DNA of 9,232 bases from JAFDVL01 sp043736395 (GTDB lineage: Bacteria > Acidobacteriota > Blastocatellia > RBC074): assembly GCA_043736395.1 (NCBI GenBank), contig JAYTCQ010000333.1, forward strand, positions 1-9,232. Direction: 5' to 3'. Below the pieces are notes generated by a model. It had not been told where the DNA came from, did not search any database, and saw only the letters and a list, made by a program, of their open reading frames with translations. How positions within the stretch are numbered: position 1 is the first letter of the stretch; each line of letters opens with the position of its first letter. Positions 1-6,054 of the stretch are shown piece by piece. The translations under genes were made by a program, and so were the position numbers.

Positions 1-838
1 GACAGCTAATTTTCCCGAACAATGAATCATGAGAGCGTCAGAGGAGGGAACCTTGCTGGCGCGTTGAATATCAGTTTTTTGGATAATCCAATTGAACAAG
101 CTTTCAATTGGTTGACGGAGCTTGTTGACTAAACGGGACGTATATTTTTCGGTGGCAGTCAGGTCTCGTGTTTTCGGTTTTTTGCAGGGGATCAGTAATT
201 GTGAGTCCTGCGCTGCCATGGAGTATGACAGTTGCTGGTCGGCATAGGCCATGTCGCCAATCACCGTCGTCTGCGGCAGTGACAGGGCGAGTTGTTTGAC
301 AATAGTGACATCGTGAGGCACACAGCCAGACCTGGTCTGGCACGGGCAGTTTTCCAGTGCGACGCCGGGCGAGGACGTGCAGGCGCAGCCCGTGAAAACG
401 CGTCTTTTTCGCGGCACAATACCCGCTATCAGCGAGGTCACGCGCGACTTTTGCCGTGTAAGAAGGTCCTTGCTGCGCCAACATAATCGGCAGTGAATCC
501 ACTAACGTATCCATCTCCCTGGGAAGGTTTGCTGTCACTTGCGCCTGCAAACTGGCTCCTAAGGTTTGAAAGGTCGGCTCCAACTGATTGAGCCGATGCA
601 CAAAGGTCTGGTAGCTCGGCAACGCCGGAAACCACGCTGCCCAGTACTCTTGGATAAATTGATGCATCTGTTTCTTTTGAAATTTGTCATTCAAATGCGC
701 AAACATCCAGGTCGTGACAATTTCCTGATCCGTGAAGTTGGTCTTCTGATTATTGCTCATCCGTTGAAAACAGCTTGCCTCCGAAATATTGTAAACTTGG
801 CAGACAAATAGATATATTTGAATTAGTAGTTCTTTCAT
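1..838 (-). pseudogene. IS982-family transposase, frameshifted and cut by the window edge
   Basis: DDE transposase of an insertion sequence. The N-terminal 175 codons read from ATG at 838 and carry the first acidic residue in VDSLPI (D114, codon 497-499), followed by the family-like block DSGYCAAKK and HGLRLHVLA. Near 307-322 the homologous frame changes. The continuation in another minus-strand frame reads HDVTI, then GDMAYAD (second Asp, codon 253-255), LLIPCKK and QPIESLFNW (Glu, codon 103-105), and stays open to position 1. The combined product is about 279 residues so far, close to the roughly 290 expected for IS982 enzymes, so only a short C-terminal end lies outside. All three DDE residues survive. 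The sequence is consistent with loss of 2 or 5 bases or gain of 1 at the junction. No A- or T-run slippery site is visible there, so I infer inactivation or a sequencing error rather than programmed frameshifting. Confidence 0.85.
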
Positions 839-880
839 CGCAAAAAGATTCTACCCATTCTACTATTTGTCTGTCTTCAT
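1..880 (-). mobile_element. IS982-like insertion sequence, partial, one end inside the window
   Basis: The element covers the transposase pseudogene and a short leader up to somewhere between about 848 and 890. The inner boundary is inferred because the neighbouring DUF6932 gene loses family resemblance a few codons before its stop at 881. The leader holds a tandem heptamer (attctac at 848-854 and again at 857-863) and a 10-bp inverted pair (cagacaaata at 801-810, tatttgtctg at 864-873) that may belong to the IS end. The other terminus and any target duplication lie outside the window, so the exact end cannot be fixed. Confidence 0.6.
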
Positions 881-1234
881 CTACTGATTCGCATCTATAT
901 CAAAACTAAAACGAGTTCTGACCCGCTTCCTCGATAAGCAATAATACTGAAATGGTTTCAATTCTGCACTCTCATCAAAGTCTTCTGGCAAAACAATAAT
1001 CAAATCAATATCGCCAGGATAAACCTTACTCGTAACAAAACTGCCATCAACAAATACAGCACGAATCAAATTAGCTGAGCGCAATTCTTGAAAAAGCTGC
1101 GCTAGTTTTTCGCATAATCGTATCTGTGTATCAGTTGAACTAAACCTTCCAAAATGCGCGACGAGTTCATCGAAAGCACATTCCTGAATTCCTTCTGGTA
1201 AATAACCATCGTCATTTAATGCTGGTATTGCCAC
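881..1234 (-). CDS. DUF6932-like nucleotidyltransferase-fold protein, C-terminally truncated
   Basis: A 117-residue product starting at GTG (1232-1234). The opening MAIPALNDDGYLPEG is what I recall as the usual N-terminus of the DUF6932 family, which fixes the start; a weak purine-rich stretch (agagag) precedes it. Residues 58-83 carry a nucleotidyltransferase-like signature: DGSF (63-66) and then GDIDLI (74-79), with D75 and D77 as candidate metal ligands. The family member I recall continues about 30-40 residues past the FDI near position 111, whereas here the frame ends DANQ and a stop right where the IS982 element starts. I infer truncation by the IS. The GTG lies 11 bases after the stop of the uvrC remnant on the same strand. 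The substrate is unknown; related minimal nucleotidyltransferases occur in toxin-antitoxin systems, but no HEPN-type partner is visible. Confidence 0.72.
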   Translation of the reverse strand: MAIPALNDDGYLPEGIQECAFDELVAHFGRFSSTDTQIRLCEKLAQLFQELRSANLIRAVFVDGSFVTSKVYPGDIDLIIVLPEDFDESAELKPFQYYCLSRKRVRTRFSFDIDANQ

Positions 1235-1245
1235 TTATTCTCTCT

Positions 1246-1515
1246 TCAATTCCCTTTAAAATGCCCAACGATTCTCTCCGCTTGCTGCTGCCCCACAAAA
1301 GGTCGCAATTCCTCCACACTCGCCTGACTTACTTTCTTCAAACTGCCAAAATTTCTGAGCAACCTTTCCTTCAATTTTTCTCCCACTCCCGGAATCAAAG
1401 TCAACTCAGATTTGAAATCGCGGATTGATCAACGCTTGCGATGATAGCTCACAGCGAAGCGTTGTGTTTCGTCTCGAATCATTTTCATTTGTCGCATCAA
1501 AGTTGAAGCTGGCTC
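1246..1515 (-). pseudogene. uvrC: uvrC 3'-end remnant (second copy)
   Basis: Translating the minus strand from 1515 to 1246 gives about 89 codons that align without gaps until the last residues to residues 522-611 of the intact UvrC in this window. The stretch covers the end of the RNase H-like nuclease domain and the helix-hairpin-helix pair; the run from IPGVGEKLKER through QQQAERIV is identical. It is broken: TGA at 1429-1431 replaces the arginine after YHRKR, the histidine equivalent to catalytic H539 is glutamine (DETQRF against DETHRF), and no start or upstream domains exist. It ends with its own TGA at 1246-1248. DNA identity to the true 3' end is about four-fifths by eye, so this is an old or imported copy, not a recent duplication or assembly artefact. 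Confidence 0.93.
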
Positions 1516-1548
1516 AATATACAACAAAATTGATTTGCTTATTTCACA

Positions 1549-1680
1549 TTACCGATGCGGAGGATGCTCACCAATTTGGAATAAAGCTCGTCGAAGATTT
1601 ACAAGTCCGGTGCGATTTAACTTTAGCGCATCAATCGTTGCTCTACCAGTTGATGTCAAGCCGATTATCAACGTAAAACT
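1549..1680 (-). pseudogene. detached 3' tail of the HNH endonuclease gene
   Basis: Directly after the TAA at 1681-1683 the same frame continues for 43 codons, with TLIIGLTSTGRAT, LNRTGLVNLRR and IGEHPPHR, to a TAA at 1549-1551. As I recall, this is the normal C-terminal part of HNH proteins that begin MSEYIPVELRR and pass through HFAWN. No frameshift is needed: a single GAA-to-TAA change would explain the break. The tail ends 33 bases before the uvrC remnant. Confidence 0.85.
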
Positions 1681-1974
1681 TTAGTTCCATGCGAAATGTT
1701 CATTCCAATTGTTTTGTCGGGGATGAAAAAGCGGGACGATTTTTTCAGAAAGCGAATCAATGTAGGATATCCGCTCTGATTTATGCTGGTTGCACCCAAA
1801 GCAACAAAGCGCAAGATTTTCTAGTTCAGTGACCCCTTCCAAAATATGAGGTTGAATGTGGTCAATCGTCATTGGGTCAGAAGAAAACTTAGCCTGCGCG
1901 AGACAATATTCGCAGCAACGACTGGCACGCTCTGAGACAATTCGACGAAGCTCTACCGGAATATATTCAGACAT
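1681..1974 (-). CDS. HNH endonuclease, shortened by a premature stop
   Basis: A 97-residue product from ATG at 1974. A longer frame begins at 1995, but the family normally starts MSEYIPVELRR and this ATG overlaps the stop of the upstream gene (ATGTCTGA), so translational coupling favours 1974. It is an HNH (beta-beta-alpha metal) nuclease. A zinc knuckle is formed by C21-x2-C24 (CEYC) and C58-x2-C61 (CFGC), and the HNH triad is H39 (IDHI), N53 (ENLAL) and H64 (NQHKS). The nuclease core is complete, but TAA at 1681-1683 follows HFAWN, and 43 more family-like codons lie downstream in the same frame (1549-1680). It may therefore be a pseudogene or a still-active short form. The target is unknown. 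It pairs with the small helical protein upstream and lies between two uvrC 3' ends. Confidence 0.85.
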   Translation of the reverse strand: MSEYIPVELRRIVSERASRCCEYCLAQAKFSSDPMTIDHIQPHILEGVTELENLALCCFGCNQHKSERISYIDSLSEKIVPLFHPRQNNWNEHFAWN

Positions 1975-2362
1975 TTTCAGGAAAGTGAAGTCCAAGCTGG
2001 TTCATCAATTCCGGCAGAGTCAATCCCCGAAATTTAGCCAATTCAACCATTGCCGCGACCCTCTTGGCGTGAACTATTTCTGCTTGATCGGTCAAAGTAG
2101 TAAGCTCCAAATATTCATCATCCTCAATCTGATGTGTCGCGCGTTTTTCACGCAATTTTAAAATTCTCTCCCTGAGATGAGAAGGTAAAACTTGATAAAT
2201 TTGAGACAACAGATCGGATTCAGTTGAAGTTAAATGAACTGCTTTACGTTCTGCTTTTTCAATTAACACGCGATCAAAAACGCGGTCTAATTCTGACAGG
2301 CTGAGACGATGAACAGCAGAAATAATCTGATCAGTTGAAATTTGACTAGAATTCGCTTCCAT
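1967..2362 (-). CDS. small helical partner protein of the HNH endonuclease
   Basis: A 131-residue protein of unknown function, predicted almost all helical: amphipathic stretches at about 11-41, 47-76 and 81-125, rich in Leu, Glu, Lys and Arg, with no signal peptide or membrane segment. It ends with a small-domain-like segment FRGLTLPELMNQLGL. I recall similar proteins (a SLxELxxF opening, EYLEL-LTDQ centre, ELAxxRGxxLxELMxxLG end) encoded just before HNH endonucleases, notably in cyanobacteria, but could not check this here. A good Shine-Dalgarno (gaggaa, 9 bases before ATG at 2362) supports the start. Its stop overlaps the HNH start by 8 bases, so the two are probably one translationally coupled unit. 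It could be an antitoxin-like or regulatory subunit for the nuclease; no residue proves this. Confidence 0.75.
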   Translation of the reverse strand: MEANSSQISTDQIISAVHRLSLSELDRVFDRVLIEKAERKAVHLTSTESDLLSQIYQVLPSHLRERILKLREKRATHQIEDDEYLELTTLTDQAEIVHAKRVAAMVELAKFRGLTLPELMNQLGLHFPENV

Positions 2363-2370
2363 AACTATTT

Positions 2371-2380
2371 ATTCCTCAAC
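2371..2380 (-). promoter_or_regulatory. ribosome binding site of the HNH-partner gene
   Basis: On the minus strand gaggaa lies about 9 bases before the ATG at 2360-2362. It is one of only two clear Shine-Dalgarno sequences in the window. The HNH gene behind it has none and appears to rely on coupling. Confidence 0.6.
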
Positions 2381-2437
2381 GAACATGCTACCCCTTGAAT
2401 AGCCGGGGTCGCAAGTCATAAGTTTTCCAGGATCATT

Positions 2438-4273
2438 CTAGCTCACTTCCTTAAAATGCTCGACAATCCTTTCCGCCTGTTGCTGCCCCACAAACGGTCG
2501 CAATTCCTCCACACTCGCCTGACTCACTTTTTTCAAACTGCCGAAATTTCTTAACAATCGTTCCTTCAATTTCTCGCCCACGCCTGGAATTGAAGTTAGT
2601 TCGGATTGAAAATCGCGCATTGATCTGCGCTTGCGATGGTAGGTCACGGCGAAGCGATGCGTTTCATCTCGGATCATTTTCACGAGGCGCATCACCGGCG
2701 AAGTCGGCTCCACCACAATCGGTTCATTCTCGCGCCCTTTCACCAGCATGTGAGAAATTTCTGAATGCTGACCTCGCGGTTTAACTAAGCCGACCATTGA
2801 AATATTCGCTAAGCCGAGTTCGTGCATTGCCGCCGCCGAAGCGGATAATTGGCCCTTGCCTCCATCAATAAAAATTAAATCCGGCAACGGTTTTTCTTCG
2901 CGGAGCAAGCGCGAATATCGTCGGTACACTGCCTCCCGCATCGAAGCGAAATCATCCGCGCCTTCGACGGATTTGATAATAAATTTACGGTAGTCGGATT
3001 TCTTCATTTCGCCGTTTTCGCAAACGACCATTGCGGCTACGTTGTCGGAGCCTTGAATATTTGAAATATCGAAGGACTCAATCCTGACCGGCAATTGCGG
3101 CAGCGCCAGCACGTCCTGAAGCTGCACTAAAACTTTTGAATAATCAGGTTTGATGACGCGGAAACGTTGCTCGAAACCGAGCTTGGCGTTTTTTTCTACG
3201 AGGTCAATCAGCTCACGTTTTTTGCCGCGCTGCGGGTCCAGAATGCGAACGCGTTGACCGCGTTTTTCGCTTAACACTTGTTCCAAAACTTCACGACTTT
3301 CCCAGTCTACGGGCACGTGAATTTCCAGAGGAATATAATTATTTTGCGTGTAGTACTGTTCCCAAATCTCTCCTAAAAATTCACTCGGACTCCAGCCTTC
3401 TTCTGCTAAATCTTCCCAATAAAATTCACGGCGTCCGACAATTTTCCCTTCGCGCATCGTGAACAATTGCAGCGCGATTTGCGCCCCTTCGCGGTAATAT
3501 CCAAAGATGTCAATGTCCTGATCCGGCATCGTCATCATCTTCTGCTGTTCGTGCAAAGCGCGTCGTGTTTTCAGCAAATCGCGGTACTTCGCCGCCTGTT
3601 CAAAGCGCAATTCCTCCGAAGCTTTCAGCATCCGCGCTTCCAAACTTTCAGCCAATTCCTTATCTTTTCCTTCGAGCAAAAGCCTGACATCGCTCGCCAC
3701 TTCCTTGTATTCTTTTTTGCTGCAAAGATCAGCCTGACACGGCGCCATGCAGCGCTTGATTTGATATTCCATGCACGGACGTTTGGCGCGTTTATAGATT
3801 TCGTACACTTCATCCGAACACGTACGGAGCTGAAATTCGCGGTTGATGAGCGCGACCGTTTTATCAGCTAACGAAGCAGGAAGGTACGGCCCAAAATATA
3901 CCGCGCCATCTTTTTCAAGTTTGCGAACTTTGACGACGCGTGGGAAGTCTTCATTGATCGTGAGCTTGATGTGCGGGTACTGCTTATCATCCTTGAGCAT
4001 CACGTTGTACTTTGGTTTGTGCAACTTGATGAGATTAGATTCCAGCACCAACGCTTCTTTTTCGTTGTCCGTCACAATGATTTCAACATCCACAATCCGC
4101 GACACCAACCGCTGCGTCTTGGCATCCATCCCACGCGAACTTTGAAAATATTGCCGGACACGATTACGCAACACCTTCGCCTTGCCAACATAGATAATAT
4201 TTCCCTTAGAATCCTTGTAGATGTAACAGCCAGGCTGAAGCGGCAGGTTCTGTAATTTTTCGTCGAGCGTCAT
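2438..4273 (-). CDS. uvrC: UvrABC system protein C, excinuclease subunit C
   Basis: Cytoplasmic nuclease that makes the 3' and 5' incisions beside DNA lesions verified by UvrA and UvrB in nucleotide excision repair. The 611-residue length matches the family. Domains in order: GIY-YIG nuclease at about 10-95 (GCYIYK at 15-20, YVGKAK at 28-33, E78, N90); four cysteines C152, C167, C175 and C179 at the spacing of the reported UvrC iron-sulphur site; the UVR motif at about 206-240, which contacts UvrB; the RNase H-like nuclease at about 380-545 with D402 (SFDIS), D440/D441 (ADDFASM), D470 (FIDGGKGQ) and H539 (DETHRF); and tandem helix-hairpin-helix at about 560-608 (IPGVGEKLKER). All expected catalytic residues are present, so it should be functional. 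The ATG at 4273 has no Shine-Dalgarno. Its 3' end is repeated, in degraded form, at 1246-1515. Confidence 0.98.
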   Translation of the reverse strand: MTLDEKLQNLPLQPGCYIYKDSKGNIIYVGKAKVLRNRVRQYFQSSRGMDAKTQRLVSRIVDVEIIVTDNEKEALVLESNLIKLHKPKYNVMLKDDKQYPHIKLTINEDFPRVVKVRKLEKDGAVYFGPYLPASLADKTVALINREFQLRTCSDEVYEIYKRAKRPCMEYQIKRCMAPCQADLCSKKEYKEVASDVRLLLEGKDKELAESLEARMLKASEELRFEQAAKYRDLLKTRRALHEQQKMMTMPDQDIDIFGYYREGAQIALQLFTMREGKIVGRREFYWEDLAEEGWSPSEFLGEIWEQYYTQNNYIPLEIHVPVDWESREVLEQVLSEKRGQRVRILDPQRGKKRELIDLVEKNAKLGFEQRFRVIKPDYSKVLVQLQDVLALPQLPVRIESFDISNIQGSDNVAAMVVCENGEMKKSDYRKFIIKSVEGADDFASMREAVYRRYSRLLREEKPLPDLIFIDGGKGQLSASAAAMHELGLANISMVGLVKPRGQHSEISHMLVKGRENEPIVVEPTSPVMRLVKMIRDETHRFAVTYHRKRRSMRDFQSELTSIPGVGEKLKERLLRNFGSLKKVSQASVEELRPFVGQQQAERIVEHFKEVS

Positions 4274-4279
4274 AGAGAA

Positions 4280-4308
4280 ATTATGTATGATGTTAAGAAT
4301 AAAACCAA
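4280..4308 (-). promoter_or_regulatory. possible uvrC promoter giving a leaderless or near-leaderless transcript
   Basis: Minus strand: TTGGTT (4303-4308), a 17-base spacer, then CATAAT (4280-4285), one base from a perfect -10 hexamer. Transcription would start close to the uvrC ATG at 4273, which fits the absence of a Shine-Dalgarno. The site overlaps the upstream start option of the divergent HEAT-repeat gene, which mildly favours the later ATG (4323) for that gene. The region is AT-rich, so chance matches are common. Confidence 0.3.
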
Positions 4309-5978
4309 AACTTGAATTTTATATGATAAAGAAAATAAGTGAATCAATTCAGAAAAGTGAACTCTCGCTGCATTCAATGTTAGTGACTTTCCTTAGTCAA
4401 AATCCAGAACCGAAAATAATTCCTTTTGAAGAACATACAACTGCCACCTTGAGACAGGCTGAAGCGAATATCGAACATAGCTCGTCTGAAGACAGCAGGA
4501 CTAAATACTGGAGGGAGCGCAAATCACGTCCGACAATTGATAACATTGGATCAAATCTTGAATGGGGTTTATTGATGAGTTGCGTTAACTTGAATCCTGC
4601 TTGGCGTCACGATGGATGGTGGTGTGATGGAGTTGTCTTCTTTGACGTTGAATTAAATTCGCCTGAACCGAATTCATTGCGTGGGATGGCATTAACTTAC
4701 TGGCTCACAAGTGAAGGCACTCTCAGCAACGATAAAAATCTTCCCGGGTTTGCTTTGGCTGAATTTGACCTGAAATTAGTGGGCGATGAAAAACAACTAA
4801 AGTATGCAATTTCTCTTTGGATGGACGATCATTATTACAGTTTTTCTGATTATGAATTCATTACTTTACCGCTAGGTTCTCAAGTTGCGCGCCAACCACA
4901 AATGATTACATTATTGAGATTCGTTGAGGAAAAAACCGAATACGATAAAATAAAACTTCCGAAGATTGATTTTCAAAAATCTGTTCTTCCATCTCTATTT
5001 CAAAAATTTGCACCACATTTAATTCCCGCGGATCAAAAATTTCAGAGCCTAAAAAAAGATGACACAGTAACCTTGCCTCCTTACCATGAAAACTCGTTGC
5101 TTTCTGAATTACATCTGTCCCAACTCATTAAAAAATTAGCCGATCCAGATTTCAGAATCTCTTGCAGAGCCGCTGACATTATCGGTGAAAAAGGCACGGA
5201 AGCACGGCAAGTAATTCCTAATTTACTTTCGATTATTTACGATGCGGATAAAAATGATTCCATACGTGGAGACTCATTCACGGCAATTGCAAAAATCGGA
5301 GTTGATGAAAATGAAGCGATCAAATTATTTGAATTTCTCAGCCATAATCCTCCTTGGTGGATTTCGACTTTTAATAAACCGAACTTATTAGAAATATTAA
5401 TTTCTGCTAGTTCGAATGCTATGCCATCCGTCTTGACTTATCTAAGAAATGATAAAGACGATCCAAATTGTGAATACGATATTTCTTCAATTTCATTCAA
5501 TTATTTAAAGCAACAAGGCGAAGCAGCGATGCCAGCCTATCTCGAATTAATCAAAATGGATAAATGGCTCCGAGATACTTTGATCGCATTGCCCTGCGCA
5601 GGTGAAAAAGCGGTTCCCGCTTTAATCGAAACTCTAAGAAATGAAGTGGCATATATGCGCGCTCTTGCTGTTGAAGGTTTAGGGAAAATTGGAAGCCCTG
5701 CCGCGCTTAGTTCATTGAATAGAGCACTGCAAGATTCTGACTTACTCGTCTGCACGCGCGCCGCTGAAGCACTTGGAAAACTTGGCGCAGTCGCAGTGCC
5801 GTTATTGATCGAAGCGTTAGAAATCGAAGACAAATTAATTTTATGCTGGGTGATAAAATCGTTAGGAGAAATCGGCGCAGCGGCGAAATCTTCACTTGAT
5901 AAATTGATGGTTTTAGCAATCTCAGATGATGTCACAATCAATTATTATGCAACTCGCGCCATTGAACAAATCTCGTAA
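4287..5978 (+). CDS. HEAT-repeat protein with unrecognised N-terminal domain
   Basis: A 563-residue protein from ATG 4287; the in-frame ATG at 4323 (MIKKISESIQ) would give 551 residues and leave room for the divergent uvrC promoter. Neither start has a convincing Shine-Dalgarno. From about residue 271 to the end it shows alpha-helical HEAT/PBS-lyase-like repeats. The clearest are in the last 125 residues: AVPALIETLRN, RALAVEGLGKIG, RAAEALGKLGA, VPLLIEALE and KSLGEIGAAA. The region from about 74 to 210 is not a repeat. It is rich in Trp, Asp and Tyr (YWRERK, LEWGLL, AWRHDGWWCDGV, WMDDHYY) and may form a separate globular domain that I do not recognise. There is no signal peptide or membrane helix, so it is probably cytoplasmic. 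HEAT arrays usually bind protein partners. Codon use is more AT-rich than in the sugar kinase downstream. Confidence 0.8.
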   Translation: MMLRIKPKLEFYMIKKISESIQKSELSLHSMLVTFLSQNPEPKIIPFEEHTTATLRQAEANIEHSSSEDSRTKYWRERKSRPTIDNIGSNLEWGLLMSCVNLNPAWRHDGWWCDGVVFFDVELNSPEPNSLRGMALTYWLTSEGTLSNDKNLPGFALAEFDLKLVGDEKQLKYAISLWMDDHYYSFSDYEFITLPLGSQVARQPQMITLLRFVEEKTEYDKIKLPKIDFQKSVLPSLFQKFAPHLIPADQKFQSLKKDDTVTLPPYHENSLLSELHLSQLIKKLADPDFRISCRAADIIGEKGTEARQVIPNLLSIIYDADKNDSIRGDSFTAIAKIGVDENEAIKLFEFLSHNPPWWISTFNKPNLLEILISASSNAMPSVLTYLRNDKDDPNCEYDISSISFNYLKQQGEAAMPAYLELIKMDKWLRDTLIALPCAGEKAVPALIETLRNEVAYMRALAVEGLGKIGSPAALSSLNRALQDSDLLVCTRAAEALGKLGAVAVPLLIEALEIEDKLILCWVIKSLGEIGAAAKSSLDKLMVLAISDDVTINYYATRAIEQIS

Positions 5979-5993
5979 AATATTCTGATAGTA

Positions 5994-6020
5994 AATCCTG
6001 AAAATCCCGTCAATCCTGTC
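5994..6020 (+). repeat. three tandem 9-base units
   Basis: The units are aatcctgaa (5994), then aatcccgtc (6003), then aatcctgtc (6012), in the 76-base gap between the HEAT-repeat gene and the sugar kinase. The motif resembles the dispersed aatcctgt-type short repeats I recall from several bacterial phyla. No clear promoter, terminator or Shine-Dalgarno is visible in the rest of this gap. Confidence 0.55.
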
Positions 6021-6054
6021 AAAAAATTCCGGCTTCGTTCATAATTCAGCCGAT

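Noticed and set aside
307..322. Programmed ribosomal frameshift in the IS982 transposase
   Set aside because: No slippery heptamer or A-run is seen, and the family usually uses a single frame. Kept only as a minor alternative.
292..811. Open frames on both strands within the transposase region
   Set aside because: They are alternative-frame shadows of the transposase. Only the frame-switched minus-strand reading carries the DDE motifs.
801..873. The 10-bp inverted pair near the transposase start as the IS terminal inverted repeats
   Set aside because: The left copy lies inside the transposase coding sequence, so the pair cannot be the two ends of the element. It may be chance or a regulatory hairpin.
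1219..1676. Two plus-strand open frames (1219-1428 and 1425-1676) that look like small genes
   Set aside because: They lie opposite the uvrC remnant and the detached HNH tail, whose minus-strand translations match known families. The plus-strand products show no recognisable domain.
1681..1683. Stop-codon recoding in the HNH gene
   Set aside because: TAA is not a selenocysteine or pyrrolysine codon, and intact genes here end normally at TAA, TAG and TGA. A nonsense mutation is the simpler reading.
5537..5941. A 134-codon minus-strand open frame opposite the HEAT repeats
   Set aside because: The Ser/Ala-rich low-complexity product mirrors the Leu/Ala/Glu-rich repeats on the other strand; no family features.
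5979..6054. CRISPR-like array in the gap with repeated units
   Set aside because: Only three contiguous 9-base units without spacers; no cas genes in the window.
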